Assembly: GCA_015066345.1 (NCBI GenBank)
Contig: SVOQ01000013.1
Span: 1 to 64,000 of the forward strand
DNA: 64,000 bases
Source: Oscillospiraceae bacterium
Lineage (GTDB): Bacteria; Bacillota; Clostridia; Oscillospirales; Acutalibacteraceae
Reading direction: 5' to 3'
Below are positions 47,996 to 56,938 of this stretch, piece after piece; positions within the stretch are counted from its first letter, which is position 1; every line of letters begins with the position of its first letter. The notes below the pieces were generated by a model. It had not been told where the DNA came from. It saw only the letters and a program-made list of their open reading frames with translations, and searched no databases. The translations under genes and the position numbers were made by a program.

Positions 47996-50863
47996 ATGTT
48001 CTACAAAATGATAGAAAACAAGTGTAAACAATGGTATAACTCAAATGATTGCACTGTTAAAAATTTAATTGAATATATAGAAAAAACGGGGCAGATGCGT
48101 GATGCACAGATTGATGCTATTAAAACTTATCTGTTCTTAAAAATAGGTTGCGAATGCAAACCTTTGGATGTTTTGTTCAAAAATGGTGCATTCAATTCCA
48201 TTGACCTCAATGAAATAGAGTTATCTAAAACTGCTCGTGATTTTTTAGAAACTAACAAGGCTGCTACCGCTTTGCTTGAATTTGCATGTCTTAAAAATGA
48301 TGATGGTGATCAGGTTTCAGATAAAATTGAAAAAGCCATTAAAAGCAATCCCGAAAGTATAGATTATGACAAGTTTTTTAAAGATGCCTTTTATGGCGTC
48401 TCATATACTGACTACCTTTTCAGTTTACCTATGGGTGCAGGTAAAACGTACTTAATGGCAGCTTTCATATATCTTGATTTATATTTCGCTATCAATGAAC
48501 CGACAAATTCTGCATTTGCGCATAATTTCATTATTTTTGCACCGTCAGGTCTTAAATCTTCTGTTGTTCCGAGCTTAAGAACAATTCAGAATTTTAATCC
48601 TGCTTGGATTATTCCTGAACCTGCCGCAACAGAAATTAAGAGATTAATCTCTTTCGAGGTGCTTGACCAAAGTAAAACAGCAAATAAATCCAATAAAACT
48701 AAGAATCCGAATGTTCAAAAAATTGCCAATCATCAACCACTTTCTGAATTGTTCGGCTTAGTTGCCGTTACAAACGCTGAAAAGGTCATCCTTGATAGAA
48801 TTCAAGAATCTAACGGACAGTTGAGTTTCTTTGAAGAAAGCGACGATGACAAAGACAGACAAGCTAATGAGCTTCGCAATCTTATTGGCAAACTTCCGTC
48901 TCTTTCAATTTTTATTGATGAAGTGCATCATGCAGTAAGTGACGAAATCAAACTTCGAGCTGTGGTAAATAAATGGACAGAAAACGGAACTGTTAATTCG
49001 GTTGTTGGTTTTTCCGGTACACCTTATCTTGAAAAGGCAGAAAAGATAAATGTTGTTGATAAACTTACTGTTGCAACAGCTGAAATTACAAATATAGTTT
49101 ACTATTATCCACTGATTGATGGCGTAGGTAACTTTTTGAAACGTCCTGTTGTAAAAATTTCTGATAGTGCAGATAGTGTACATATTATTGAAAATGGTGT
49201 CAGAGAATTCCTTGATAATTACAAAGATACCGTTTATGAAGACGGACTTGTTGCAAAGCTCGGTATTTACTGCGGTAAAATTGAAAAACTCGAAGAAGTA
49301 GTTTATCCCCTTGTTTCGAGAATAGTGGCTGAATATGGTCTTAGCACTGATACCATCCTTAAATTCCATAAGGGTAACAAGCAATATCCTATGCCTGCTG
49401 ATAGTCAGATGCAGTTCGATATTCTTGATAAATCTATTTCAAAAATCAGAATAGTTCTTCTTGTTCAGATTGGTAAAGAGGGTTGGGACTGCCGTAGTCT
49501 TACAGGCATAATTCTTTCACAAGAGGGCGACTGTCCTAAAAATATGGTTTTGCAGACTTCCTGCCGTTGCTTACGTCAGGTTGTTAAAGGTATGCCCGAA
49601 ACAGCATTGATTTATCTTAATGAATTTAATGCAGAAAAACTTAATACTCAGCTTCAACAACAACACCATATTTCCCTTAAAGAGTTTGAGAGCGGTAACG
49701 ATAAGAGAATAACATTAAAGCGTTATAACCGTACGGATTATCTTAAACTGCCAAAAGTTGATTTTTATCAGTTGAAAATAAATTATGAAACACTTACTGT
49801 TGAAGAAGCAAAACCTGAAACAGACATCCCTTTATCAACTGTTTCTGCATATATCGGTGGCGATATTATTAAAACCACAGACCTCTCTATGAGTCAAGAA
49901 AACACAACTATTGCTGTTGATAATACCGAACGTGGCACAAAACCTGCAACCTTTAATTCTTGGCTTTACGGCATTATTAAAGGCGGTTTTGGATCAATAA
50001 CTATGAGTGAACTCATATCTTACGAAGAACTTTTAAGGGCAGTGTATGAGACGATTACATATGAAAAAGACGGTTCTCGTTATTATAGTTCAAAATATAA
50101 TAAAAATGTTGTTGAATCTAATATACGTAAAGCTTTCTGCAATAAAGAAGATTTTAATACAAGCGAAGAACGCATTCCCGAAGAAGCGAATCTTCTTAAC
50201 ATTACTAATTTTAAGTCTGAAATTTTAACAGACAAACCACAGGATTATTATCCCGAACAGAAAACAGTTGAAAATATTATCTTAGATGATAAAGGCAAAC
50301 TCAGGGTTGATGCAAAAACACAACAGCTTATTGACCTTGCACTTGAAACAGGAAACGATGCCATTGCTGCTACTTTGAAAGCACAGACAACTTCTCATAT
50401 AAATAAAGACAGGTCGTTTCACTATTTACCTTACCGTACCGACAGTAATTTTGAACAGACTTTCCTGCGAGAAGTATTGTCTTTTGATGAAATTGAAAAT
50501 CTCGGTCTTGAAGTTTATTATAACGGTGACCGTGGAATGACAGAATTTAAAATAAAGTGTTATAAACGAAGCGGCAACAGATGGATTTATGTAGGTTTAT
50601 ATACTCCTGACTTTCTGATAATTAAACGCAAGGATGGTCAAATTTACAAAATCATAATTGTTGAAACTAAAGGTCAGATTTATGCTAATGACCCGACTTT
50701 CAAAGATAAAAGAGCTTTTATGGAAACTGAGTTTTCAAAGCAGAACAACAATGCATTTGGCTATGAGCGTTTTGATTATCTGTATCTTGAAGATGCATTG
50801 CAGGAAAGAGATAGAATTCTGTTAACACAGAAAAAGATAAGCGAGTTTTTTGAGGAGAAATAG
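47996..50863 (+). CDS. Type III restriction enzyme Res-like helicase/nuclease
   Basis: 955 residues from the ATG at 47996 (GGAG 7 bases ahead). Superfamily-2 helicase: Walker A MGAGKTYL (about 145-152), DEVHH Walker B (about 308-312), SGTP motif III, and a late GKEGWDCRSLTG plus QTSCRCLRQV motif VI. The C-terminus has a PD-(D/E)XK nuclease: PDFLIIKR near 871 and VETKG near 889. Type III Res subunits translocate along DNA and cut it when two unmethylated sites are found. First of three genes in one operon; gene 2 begins 2 bases after its stop. AT-richer than its neighbours. Confidence 0.85.
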   Translation: MFYKMIENKCKQWYNSNDCTVKNLIEYIEKTGQMRDAQIDAIKTYLFLKIGCECKPLDVLFKNGAFNSIDLNEIELSKTARDFLETNKAATALLEFACLKNDDGDQVSDKIEKAIKSNPESIDYDKFFKDAFYGVSYTDYLFSLPMGAGKTYLMAAFIYLDLYFAINEPTNSAFAHNFIIFAPSGLKSSVVPSLRTIQNFNPAWIIPEPAATEIKRLISFEVLDQSKTANKSNKTKNPNVQKIANHQPLSELFGLVAVTNAEKVILDRIQESNGQLSFFEESDDDKDRQANELRNLIGKLPSLSIFIDEVHHAVSDEIKLRAVVNKWTENGTVNSVVGFSGTPYLEKAEKINVVDKLTVATAEITNIVYYYPLIDGVGNFLKRPVVKISDSADSVHIIENGVREFLDNYKDTVYEDGLVAKLGIYCGKIEKLEEVVYPLVSRIVAEYGLSTDTILKFHKGNKQYPMPADSQMQFDILDKSISKIRIVLLVQIGKEGWDCRSLTGIILSQEGDCPKNMVLQTSCRCLRQVVKGMPETALIYLNEFNAEKLNTQLQQQHHISLKEFESGNDKRITLKRYNRTDYLKLPKVDFYQLKINYETLTVEEAKPETDIPLSTVSAYIGGDIIKTTDLSMSQENTTIAVDNTERGTKPATFNSWLYGIIKGGFGSITMSELISYEELLRAVYETITYEKDGSRYYSSKYNKNVVESNIRKAFCNKEDFNTSEERIPEEANLLNITNFKSEILTDKPQDYYPEQKTVENIILDDKGKLRVDAKTQQLIDLALETGNDAIAATLKAQTTSHINKDRSFHYLPYRTDSNFEQTFLREVLSFDEIENLGLEVYYNGDRGMTEFKIKCYKRSGNRWIYVGLYTPDFLIIKRKDGQIYKIIIVETKGQIYANDPTFKDKRAFMETEFSKQNNNAFGYERFDYLYLEDALQERDRILLTQKKISEFFEEK

Positions 50864-50865
50864 TA

Positions 50866-52224
50866 ATGCCAACTTATTTACCTGAAATCGAAGAGATTTA
50901 TTTTGCTAAAACTAAGGAATATTTCCAAGAAGTAATGAGTTCATATTCTATAGGAAATTATCGCTCCGCTACAGTAATGCTGTATTCAGTAGCTATATGC
51001 GATCTTTTGTTTAAACTTCAAGAACTGAAAGATATGTATAACGATACTGTTGCGAACGAGATTCTTAAAGAAGTCGATAAATCTCGCAATGAACATGATA
51101 ACAAAGCGAAATCCAAATGGGAAAAGGAACTTGTGGATAATATCTACAAGAAAACCGAACTTTTGGATTTGGAGGCATATACTAATCTCAACCATTTATA
51201 TGATCATAGAAATTTTTCTGCACACCCTGCGTTGAATGAAAATTATGAGTTGGTTGCCCCCTCAAAAGAAACAACTATTGCAAATATAAAAAACATCTTG
51301 AAAGATATCCTTGTTAAACCTCCGATTTTTATCAAAAACATTGTGAACACCCTAACGGAGGATCTAAAGAGCAAAAATAATCTATATGAAAACGAAGATC
51401 GTAAGCTTGCGACGTACTTAAATAACAAGTATTTTTCTAAAATGTCTAATTCTATGAAATTGGTGACATTAAAAGCGTTTTGGAAGTTTTGTTTTTGCTT
51501 GCCGGAAGATGTCGATTGCCAAAACAATTTAGCAATCAATAGAAAAGCTCTTGAAATATTAATTTTTGGGTTTCAGCAAGAAGCCCTTGCTTACATAAAA
51601 GAAAATAATCATCTGTTTTCATTAGCAAATGATGAAAGTTGCCAAATGAATCTTGTTATTCTATTATCCAAGTTTCCGGTTTTATATAACGAACTTGATT
51701 CTGACACTCAGTTACAAGTGGATGCAATAATAGATAAAGATACACGAGCAAAGTCTATTGCTTGGTTTAAATACAAAACTGTTAATTCACATTTATCATA
51801 TTTAAAATCAATTTCCTATATAAGGTTAGAAGCAAATGCAATAAAGAGGATGATTTCTTATTATTCGGACATCGGTGAAATGACACCACTAATTGATTTT
51901 TTTATATGGTATTATGGCGAAAGTCGAAGTTATGATTCAGCTGATTCTCGCTTCGAACTTGCTATAGAGCCTTTTTTAGATCGAATGTCTGCCAAACAGT
52001 TTGAGCAAATAATTGAAAACACCAATAATAACAGGCAGATTTGGGATAGAGGTTTAGCCTATACAGCTAACAACAAAATGATGAGGCACGCCAAAAGTGT
52101 TTTAGATGACGGTTTTGATTATGCTAAATATAATCATTTCCGTTTTGATGATAAAATTCTTCATCCTGTTGAGGTAACAGAAAAGACCTCAGAGATTGAC
52201 GATGATTCAGATTTGCCATTTTAA
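50866..52224 (+). CDS. HEPN-like protein of the restriction-modification operon
   Basis: 452 residues, no close family recognised. The N-terminal ~150 residues are helical (YRSATVMLYSVAICDLLFKL) and carry RNFSAHP (Arg115 to His120), which fits the Rx4-6H motif of HEPN ribonucleases, followed by NENYEL. The remaining ~300 residues are helical repeats ending in an acidic tail (DDDSDLPF). It is squeezed between Res and Mod with gaps of 2 and 20 bases. An added RNase could make the system self-limiting when restriction fails; this is inference. Confidence 0.65.
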   Translation: MPTYLPEIEEIYFAKTKEYFQEVMSSYSIGNYRSATVMLYSVAICDLLFKLQELKDMYNDTVANEILKEVDKSRNEHDNKAKSKWEKELVDNIYKKTELLDLEAYTNLNHLYDHRNFSAHPALNENYELVAPSKETTIANIKNILKDILVKPPIFIKNIVNTLTEDLKSKNNLYENEDRKLATYLNNKYFSKMSNSMKLVTLKAFWKFCFCLPEDVDCQNNLAINRKALEILIFGFQQEALAYIKENNHLFSLANDESCQMNLVILLSKFPVLYNELDSDTQLQVDAIIDKDTRAKSIAWFKYKTVNSHLSYLKSISYIRLEANAIKRMISYYSDIGEMTPLIDFFIWYYGESRSYDSADSRFELAIEPFLDRMSAKQFEQIIENTNNNRQIWDRGLAYTANNKMMRHAKSVLDDGFDYAKYNHFRFDDKILHPVEVTEKTSEIDDDSDLPF

Positions 52225-52244
52225 TGCAATGGAGGTAAGCAATA

Positions 52245-54065
52245 ATGCCGATTAAATATGTACCGTTTATACCTGAGCCGGTTGAAGGACAGGCTGTACT
52301 TGGTAATTTTAACAGAATACTTAAATACAAAGGTGCTGATGAAACTTCAATGGTGCTTCAGCGTGGTATGTCTTTGTATGAAATGGAAAAGCTTGAAACT
52401 GTTGGTGAAAATGCTGACGGAAATATGTTGATCCGTGGTGAATGTGTTTCTGCCTGTGCGTATCTCAAAGAGCAAGGCATACAGGTTGACCTTGTTTACA
52501 TTGATCCTCCGTTTGCGAGCGGCGCCGATTATGCAAAGAAGGTGTATATTCGTCGCAATCCCAAGGTGGCAGAAGCTATCGCCCAAGCTGAACAGGAGCT
52601 TGATGTTGACGAACTCAAAGCCTTTGAAGAAAAGATGTACGGTGATGTTTGGGACAAAGAAAAATATCTCAACTGGATGTATGAAAACCTTATGGCAATT
52701 AAGTCTGTTATGAGTGAAACAGCATCCATTTATGTTCATTTAGATTGGCATATAGGTCATTATATCAAAGTGTTAATGGATGAAATCTTTGGTGAGGATA
52801 GATTTCTAAACGAGATAATTTGGTTATATAAAACGGGCGGTGCAACAAAAGATTCTTGGGCCAAAAAACATGATACTCTTTTGCTATACACTAAGTCTGA
52901 CGAACATATTTTTAATCCAATACAAGAGAAATCTTATATGATGCATAAATATGGTTTTAAGAAAAGTGATTTTAAAATAGATCCTGAAAATGGCTTGCAG
53001 TATTCGATGGTATATTGTAGAGATGTTTGGGATTTGCCTTCGGTAGGTTCTGCAACTGACGAAAGAGTTGATTATGCTACGCAAAAACCTGAAGTGCTTT
53101 TGGAACGTATAGTTAAGGCTTCATCACATGAAGGTATGGTTGTTGCGGATTTATTTGGGGGTAGTGGTGTAACCTCTGCCGTTTCGAACAAGCTTAATCG
53201 TAAATTTATTCATTGTGACATAGGTTTGAATTCTATTCAGACCACCCGTGACCGTTTGAAAGCTGACGGTGCAGAATTTGATGTGCTTGAAATTAAAGAC
53301 GGTGTTCAGCTTTATCGTAACCCTGTTCAGACTATGGATAAAATCAAATCTTTGATTCCCGGTCTTAAAAACGAAGATTCGCTTGACTCATTCTGGGAAG
53401 GTGCTATTTCTGATAGCAAGCTCGGAACGGTTCCTGTATATGTACCTAATCTTATGGATAGCGCTTCGAAATTGCTTGATAAGGTTACGATGAATCGCAT
53501 TATTCATCAGGCAATCCCTGAACTTGACAGCAACATCAAAAAGGTTATTGTTTATTACATAGACATTACTGATGAAGCTGAAATTATGCAGTTTATCAAA
53601 GACGATGATAGTACAACCGTTGAAATCGAACTCCGTGATCTAAAAACCGTTCTTGACGATGTTGTTATCGGTGATTATGCAGAATTCCATATTGATGAAA
53701 TCACGGAAGATTTATTCGGTAGCTATTCTGTTGTTATTGATAAATTCATCAGCGACCGTGTAATTTCAAAGATCGACGAGTTCAATCAGAAGGCGCTCCT
53801 TAATTCATCTGAAAAGAAACCGTATAACCCTATTGAAATCAGTGAAGAAGGTCTTGAACTTATCGAGTTTATAAGCCTTGACTGCACAGCCACTGAAGGC
53901 GAATGGCATTCTGATAGCGAAATCAAAATTGATAAAAACAGTTTTGTTATCGTTAACGGCGAAAAGACCAAAAACTTCTGGGATGGAACTGTCCGCAGTG
54001 ATAAAAAACCACTCCGCATAAAAATCCGTAACATATGTGGAGACGAAACGATTTGGTCCGCATAA
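52245..54065 (+). CDS. Type III-like site-specific DNA (adenine-N6) methyltransferase, Mod-like
   Basis: 606 residues. DPPF (about 87-90) precedes the S-adenosylmethionine motif DLFGGSG (about 302-308), the order of beta-class adenine methyltransferases including Type III Mod. A target-recognition region lies between them, and a C-terminal ~250-residue domain would bind Res. The ATG at 52245 has GGAGG 11 bases ahead. It would protect host DNA and set the recognition site for the helicase/nuclease at 47996. Confidence 0.88.
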   Translation: MPIKYVPFIPEPVEGQAVLGNFNRILKYKGADETSMVLQRGMSLYEMEKLETVGENADGNMLIRGECVSACAYLKEQGIQVDLVYIDPPFASGADYAKKVYIRRNPKVAEAIAQAEQELDVDELKAFEEKMYGDVWDKEKYLNWMYENLMAIKSVMSETASIYVHLDWHIGHYIKVLMDEIFGEDRFLNEIIWLYKTGGATKDSWAKKHDTLLLYTKSDEHIFNPIQEKSYMMHKYGFKKSDFKIDPENGLQYSMVYCRDVWDLPSVGSATDERVDYATQKPEVLLERIVKASSHEGMVVADLFGGSGVTSAVSNKLNRKFIHCDIGLNSIQTTRDRLKADGAEFDVLEIKDGVQLYRNPVQTMDKIKSLIPGLKNEDSLDSFWEGAISDSKLGTVPVYVPNLMDSASKLLDKVTMNRIIHQAIPELDSNIKKVIVYYIDITDEAEIMQFIKDDDSTTVEIELRDLKTVLDDVVIGDYAEFHIDEITEDLFGSYSVVIDKFISDRVISKIDEFNQKALLNSSEKKPYNPIEISEEGLELIEFISLDCTATEGEWHSDSEIKIDKNSFVIVNGEKTKNFWDGTVRSDKKPLRIKIRNICGDETIWSA

Positions 54066-54070
54066 TATGT

Positions 54071-54105
54071 CCACCCCGCATACCGTAAGGTACGCGGGGT
54101 TTTTA
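54071..54105. repeat. Right boundary hairpin of the restriction-modification island
   Basis: CCACCCCGCATACC, loop GTAA, GGTACGCGGGG and a T run: near-identical to 47803-47837. It also terminates the methyltransferase transcript. Confidence 0.8.
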
Positions 54106-54121
54106 ATATATCAATTATCCC

Positions 54122-54150
54122 TTGATTTAATCCCTCAAAAACCGTATAAT
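54122..54150 (+). promoter_or_regulatory. Promoter of the GH95-like gene
   Basis: TTGATT (54122-54127) and TATAAT (54145-54150), 17 bases apart. Confidence 0.7.
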
Positions 54151-54170
54151 TAGCCTTGGTTGGTGATAAT

Positions 54171-56261
54171 ATGAACACATATTTTAATGAAATAACTTCT
54201 AAGCCCGTGAATGTAGACGGTGAGGGGACGGTTTATAAGATTCCTGCCGGGGCTATGTGCGGTAACGGTGACCTTGGGGTTGTTTTTGACAATGATGAAA
54301 AGGACCTTATTATTCATATTTCCAAATGCGATTTCTGGAAATTTGCTACGGGTACCAATGCCGATGGCGGTATTAAAACCGTAGGGGAATTGCGAATCGG
54401 GAATATTGATTTAAGCGAATATAATATTAAAGAGTATTTCGACAAAGGTCTTCTTGAATGTAAATTCGGTAATACTCAAATTGAATTCTTTGTTGCTCCC
54501 GAGAATATTATTTGTTTTGAAATCAAAGTACCCGAAACTGCTGAAAGCCCCGTTATTAATATAAAGCTTCCCGATACCTGTAATTCGGTGAATTCCGATT
54601 ATCAGGAGGGGGAAGTGAGGGTATATTCCCGTGAATTCAGCGGTGATGGTGTTGATATGGACTCCGCGGTGGTTGTTTGTTTCAAAGAACTTGATTCCAA
54701 CATTTCCGACGGGTTTAAAACCGCACGTTACTGTATTTCGGTTGTTACGAATTTTGATGACACTCAGTATAAAAATAAAGGCATTGATATGGCTATTAAT
54801 TGCGACTACGATGCCCTTAAAATAAAAACACAGGAAAAATGGGAAGCCTTCTTTTCTTTATCTAAGGTGAATATTAAGGACAAGGAAATTGAGCGTTTTT
54901 ATAATTCGAGCCTTTATCACCTTGCGGGGTGTATGGGTAATACCGAATTTCCCCCCGGATTATTCGGTAACTTCATAACCGATGATTTCTTCCCCTGGGC
55001 GGGGGATTATCATATGAATTATAACTATGAGGCTCCCTATTACTGTATTTTCTCCGCTAATCATCCCGAGCTTTTTGACGGCTATATGGCACCCATAAAT
55101 GATATGAAGGACGAAGCCAAGCGTATGGCGGGTCTTTTCGGTTGCAAGGGTTACGCATTCCCCGTAAGCTTTGGTCCCAAAGCCCTTGACGTTTACAGTA
55201 TGGCGGAATGTAAGGAGCACGGTGTACTCTTCCTCGGTCAGAAGAGCCACGCCGCCTACGCCTGTGTAATTCCCATAATGCACTGGTACTCCACCTACGA
55301 TAAGGAATACGCCCTTGAGAATTACTATGATTTCGTTCTGAATACCGCCGCATTCTGGGAGGATTACCTCGTTAAGGAAAGGGGCAGATACGTTATTAAG
55401 GGTGATGCCGCCCACGAAATTCCCTACTACCGCGGTAAAAAGTTCAGATATATCACCCATTTCGGTCAGGTAAACACCATAAACGCTATAAACTCATTGG
55501 GTCTCGTTAAGAACCTTTTTAAAGCGGTTTACGATATGTCAAAGGAACTTGGACTGAATACCGAAAAATACCCTCTCTGGGAGGATATTATTGAGAATCT
55601 GAGCGATTTCCCCACATTTATAAAAAAGGGTAAAAAATGCTTCAGGTATGCTAAATTCGGTATTCGTTGGAGGGACGAAAATACCGTTGGTCTCCAGCAT
55701 ATTTATCCCGCATCCCGGATTGGTCTTTCCTCAGGTGAAAAGTTACTTAGAATTGCCAAAAATACATATTTCATCAATGACAGACGTCTTGACGATAACG
55801 GCTCAAACTCCTACCTTCCCGCAGGGGCAAGAATCGGTGTTGACCCCCAATTCCTGCTTGAGGGTATTCATCAGAATATAAAGGGATTTGCATTTCCTAA
55901 TATGCTTTTCCGTCATCACGGCGGTGGTATAGAGCATCTTACAACCATTCCCGCCACCATTAACGAAATGCTTATGCAGAGCCACGAGGGAGTTATACGG
56001 CTTTTCCCCTGTTGGGATAAATCCGACGCATCCTTCGAAAATCTTCGTGCAGACGGTGCGTTCCTCGTTTCTGCCGAACTTGAAAATGAAGAAATAATTT
56101 CACTTAAAATCAAGAGCCTTAAGGGCAGAAAATGTACCGTTCAATGTCCCCGTATTAAATCCGTAATCAGAAAATCGGATAACAGTGAAATTCCCTATAA
56201 CAAAACGGGCGACACGCTTTCTTTTGAAACACAGAAAGATACGGAGTACATTCTCATATAA
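54171..56261 (+). CDS. Glycoside hydrolase, GH95/GH65-like (alpha/alpha)6 barrel
   Basis: 696 residues from the ATG at 54171 (GGTGAT just ahead). An N-terminal beta-domain (AGAMCGNGDLGVVFD, as in GH95) leads into an (alpha/alpha)6 barrel with FFPWAGDYHMNYNYEAPYY, MHWYSTYDKEYALENYYDF and a C-terminal sandwich. No signal peptide, so it should work in the cytoplasm. GH95 enzymes are mainly alpha-L-fucosidases and GH65 relatives are phosphorylases; the exact activity is open. It starts the glycan cluster downstream of the restriction-modification island. Confidence 0.65.
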   Translation: MNTYFNEITSKPVNVDGEGTVYKIPAGAMCGNGDLGVVFDNDEKDLIIHISKCDFWKFATGTNADGGIKTVGELRIGNIDLSEYNIKEYFDKGLLECKFGNTQIEFFVAPENIICFEIKVPETAESPVINIKLPDTCNSVNSDYQEGEVRVYSREFSGDGVDMDSAVVVCFKELDSNISDGFKTARYCISVVTNFDDTQYKNKGIDMAINCDYDALKIKTQEKWEAFFSLSKVNIKDKEIERFYNSSLYHLAGCMGNTEFPPGLFGNFITDDFFPWAGDYHMNYNYEAPYYCIFSANHPELFDGYMAPINDMKDEAKRMAGLFGCKGYAFPVSFGPKALDVYSMAECKEHGVLFLGQKSHAAYACVIPIMHWYSTYDKEYALENYYDFVLNTAAFWEDYLVKERGRYVIKGDAAHEIPYYRGKKFRYITHFGQVNTINAINSLGLVKNLFKAVYDMSKELGLNTEKYPLWEDIIENLSDFPTFIKKGKKCFRYAKFGIRWRDENTVGLQHIYPASRIGLSSGEKLLRIAKNTYFINDRRLDDNGSNSYLPAGARIGVDPQFLLEGIHQNIKGFAFPNMLFRHHGGGIEHLTTIPATINEMLMQSHEGVIRLFPCWDKSDASFENLRADGAFLVSAELENEEIISLKIKSLKGRKCTVQCPRIKSVIRKSDNSEIPYNKTGDTLSFETQKDTEYILI

Positions 56262-56266
56262 AATTA

Positions 56267-56304
56267 CACCCACTTATCGAAAAATCGGTAAGTGGGTGCA
56301 TTGT
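56267..56304. terminator. Bidirectional terminator
   Basis: CACCCACTTA (56267-56276) pairs with TAAGTGGGTG (56289-56298), inner TCGA/TCG bases extend the stem; it separates convergent genes. Confidence 0.88.
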
Positions 56305-56311
56305 TTTCAGA

Positions 56312-56914
56312 TTAATCCGGTTGTTGACCGTCGTGGGGTAGCCATTTACAGTCGGTGATTTCCATATTTGTAAACGTTGCTTTAAATGAAGAATCCTCGG
56401 GACTACAAGCATAAATGCCGAACTGAATCTCTCCCGCACCGTTCCACATATGGCACACGCGCATCTGTTTGAATGTAAGTCCGTCCTCGGAGCATTCGAT
56501 ACAGTAATCGTCCTCTCTCCGACTGAATCTGTACCACATTGATTTTATATTAGCGTCGATTTCGGTTGTTGCCCAGTCCGAATAACCGTTGTTGGTTACA
56601 ACTGAGCCAAGATGTTGGAATTTTTCGTTCTCGTACTCAATAGAACCTTTTAGCCAATTGTCCGAATCAAGATACATAACAATACCGCACTGGTCAAATC
56701 TGTGTTTGCTCTCGAACTCGGTTTTAACAACGAAAGAGAAGAATTTTTCGTCCGTTTTCATTTGTAAAACGGGTGCATTATCATTACGGAAATGATAATA
56801 AGTTCTTTGCCACAAATCCGTATGGGGATTTGTGATTACCTCTATTTTTTCATCGGTTATATTGTAATGTGCAGGTTCTCTCGTCCATTTAAAATTATTT
56901 ATATCAAACTTCAT
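56312..56914 (-). CDS. DUF1349 domain-containing protein
   Basis: 200 residues with the concanavalin-like beta-sandwich pattern of DUF1349 (YHFRNDNAPVLQMKTDEKFF, RFDQCGIVMYLDSDNWLKGSIEYE, EIQFGIYACSPEDSSFKATF). Members resemble the C-terminal domain of beta-xylosidases; some are said to be carbohydrate-binding, but the activity is not established. It is 24 bases downstream of the sulfatase gene, so the two form an operon. Confidence 0.85.
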   Translation of the reverse strand: MKFDINNFKWTREPAHYNITDEKIEVITNPHTDLWQRTYYHFRNDNAPVLQMKTDEKFFSFVVKTEFESKHRFDQCGIVMYLDSDNWLKGSIEYENEKFQHLGSVVTNNGYSDWATTEIDANIKSMWYRFSRREDDYCIECSEDGLTFKQMRVCHMWNGAGEIQFGIYACSPEDSSFKATFTNMEITDCKWLPHDGQQPD

Positions 56915-56938
56915 TTTAACACCGCCAAACTGTATTTT

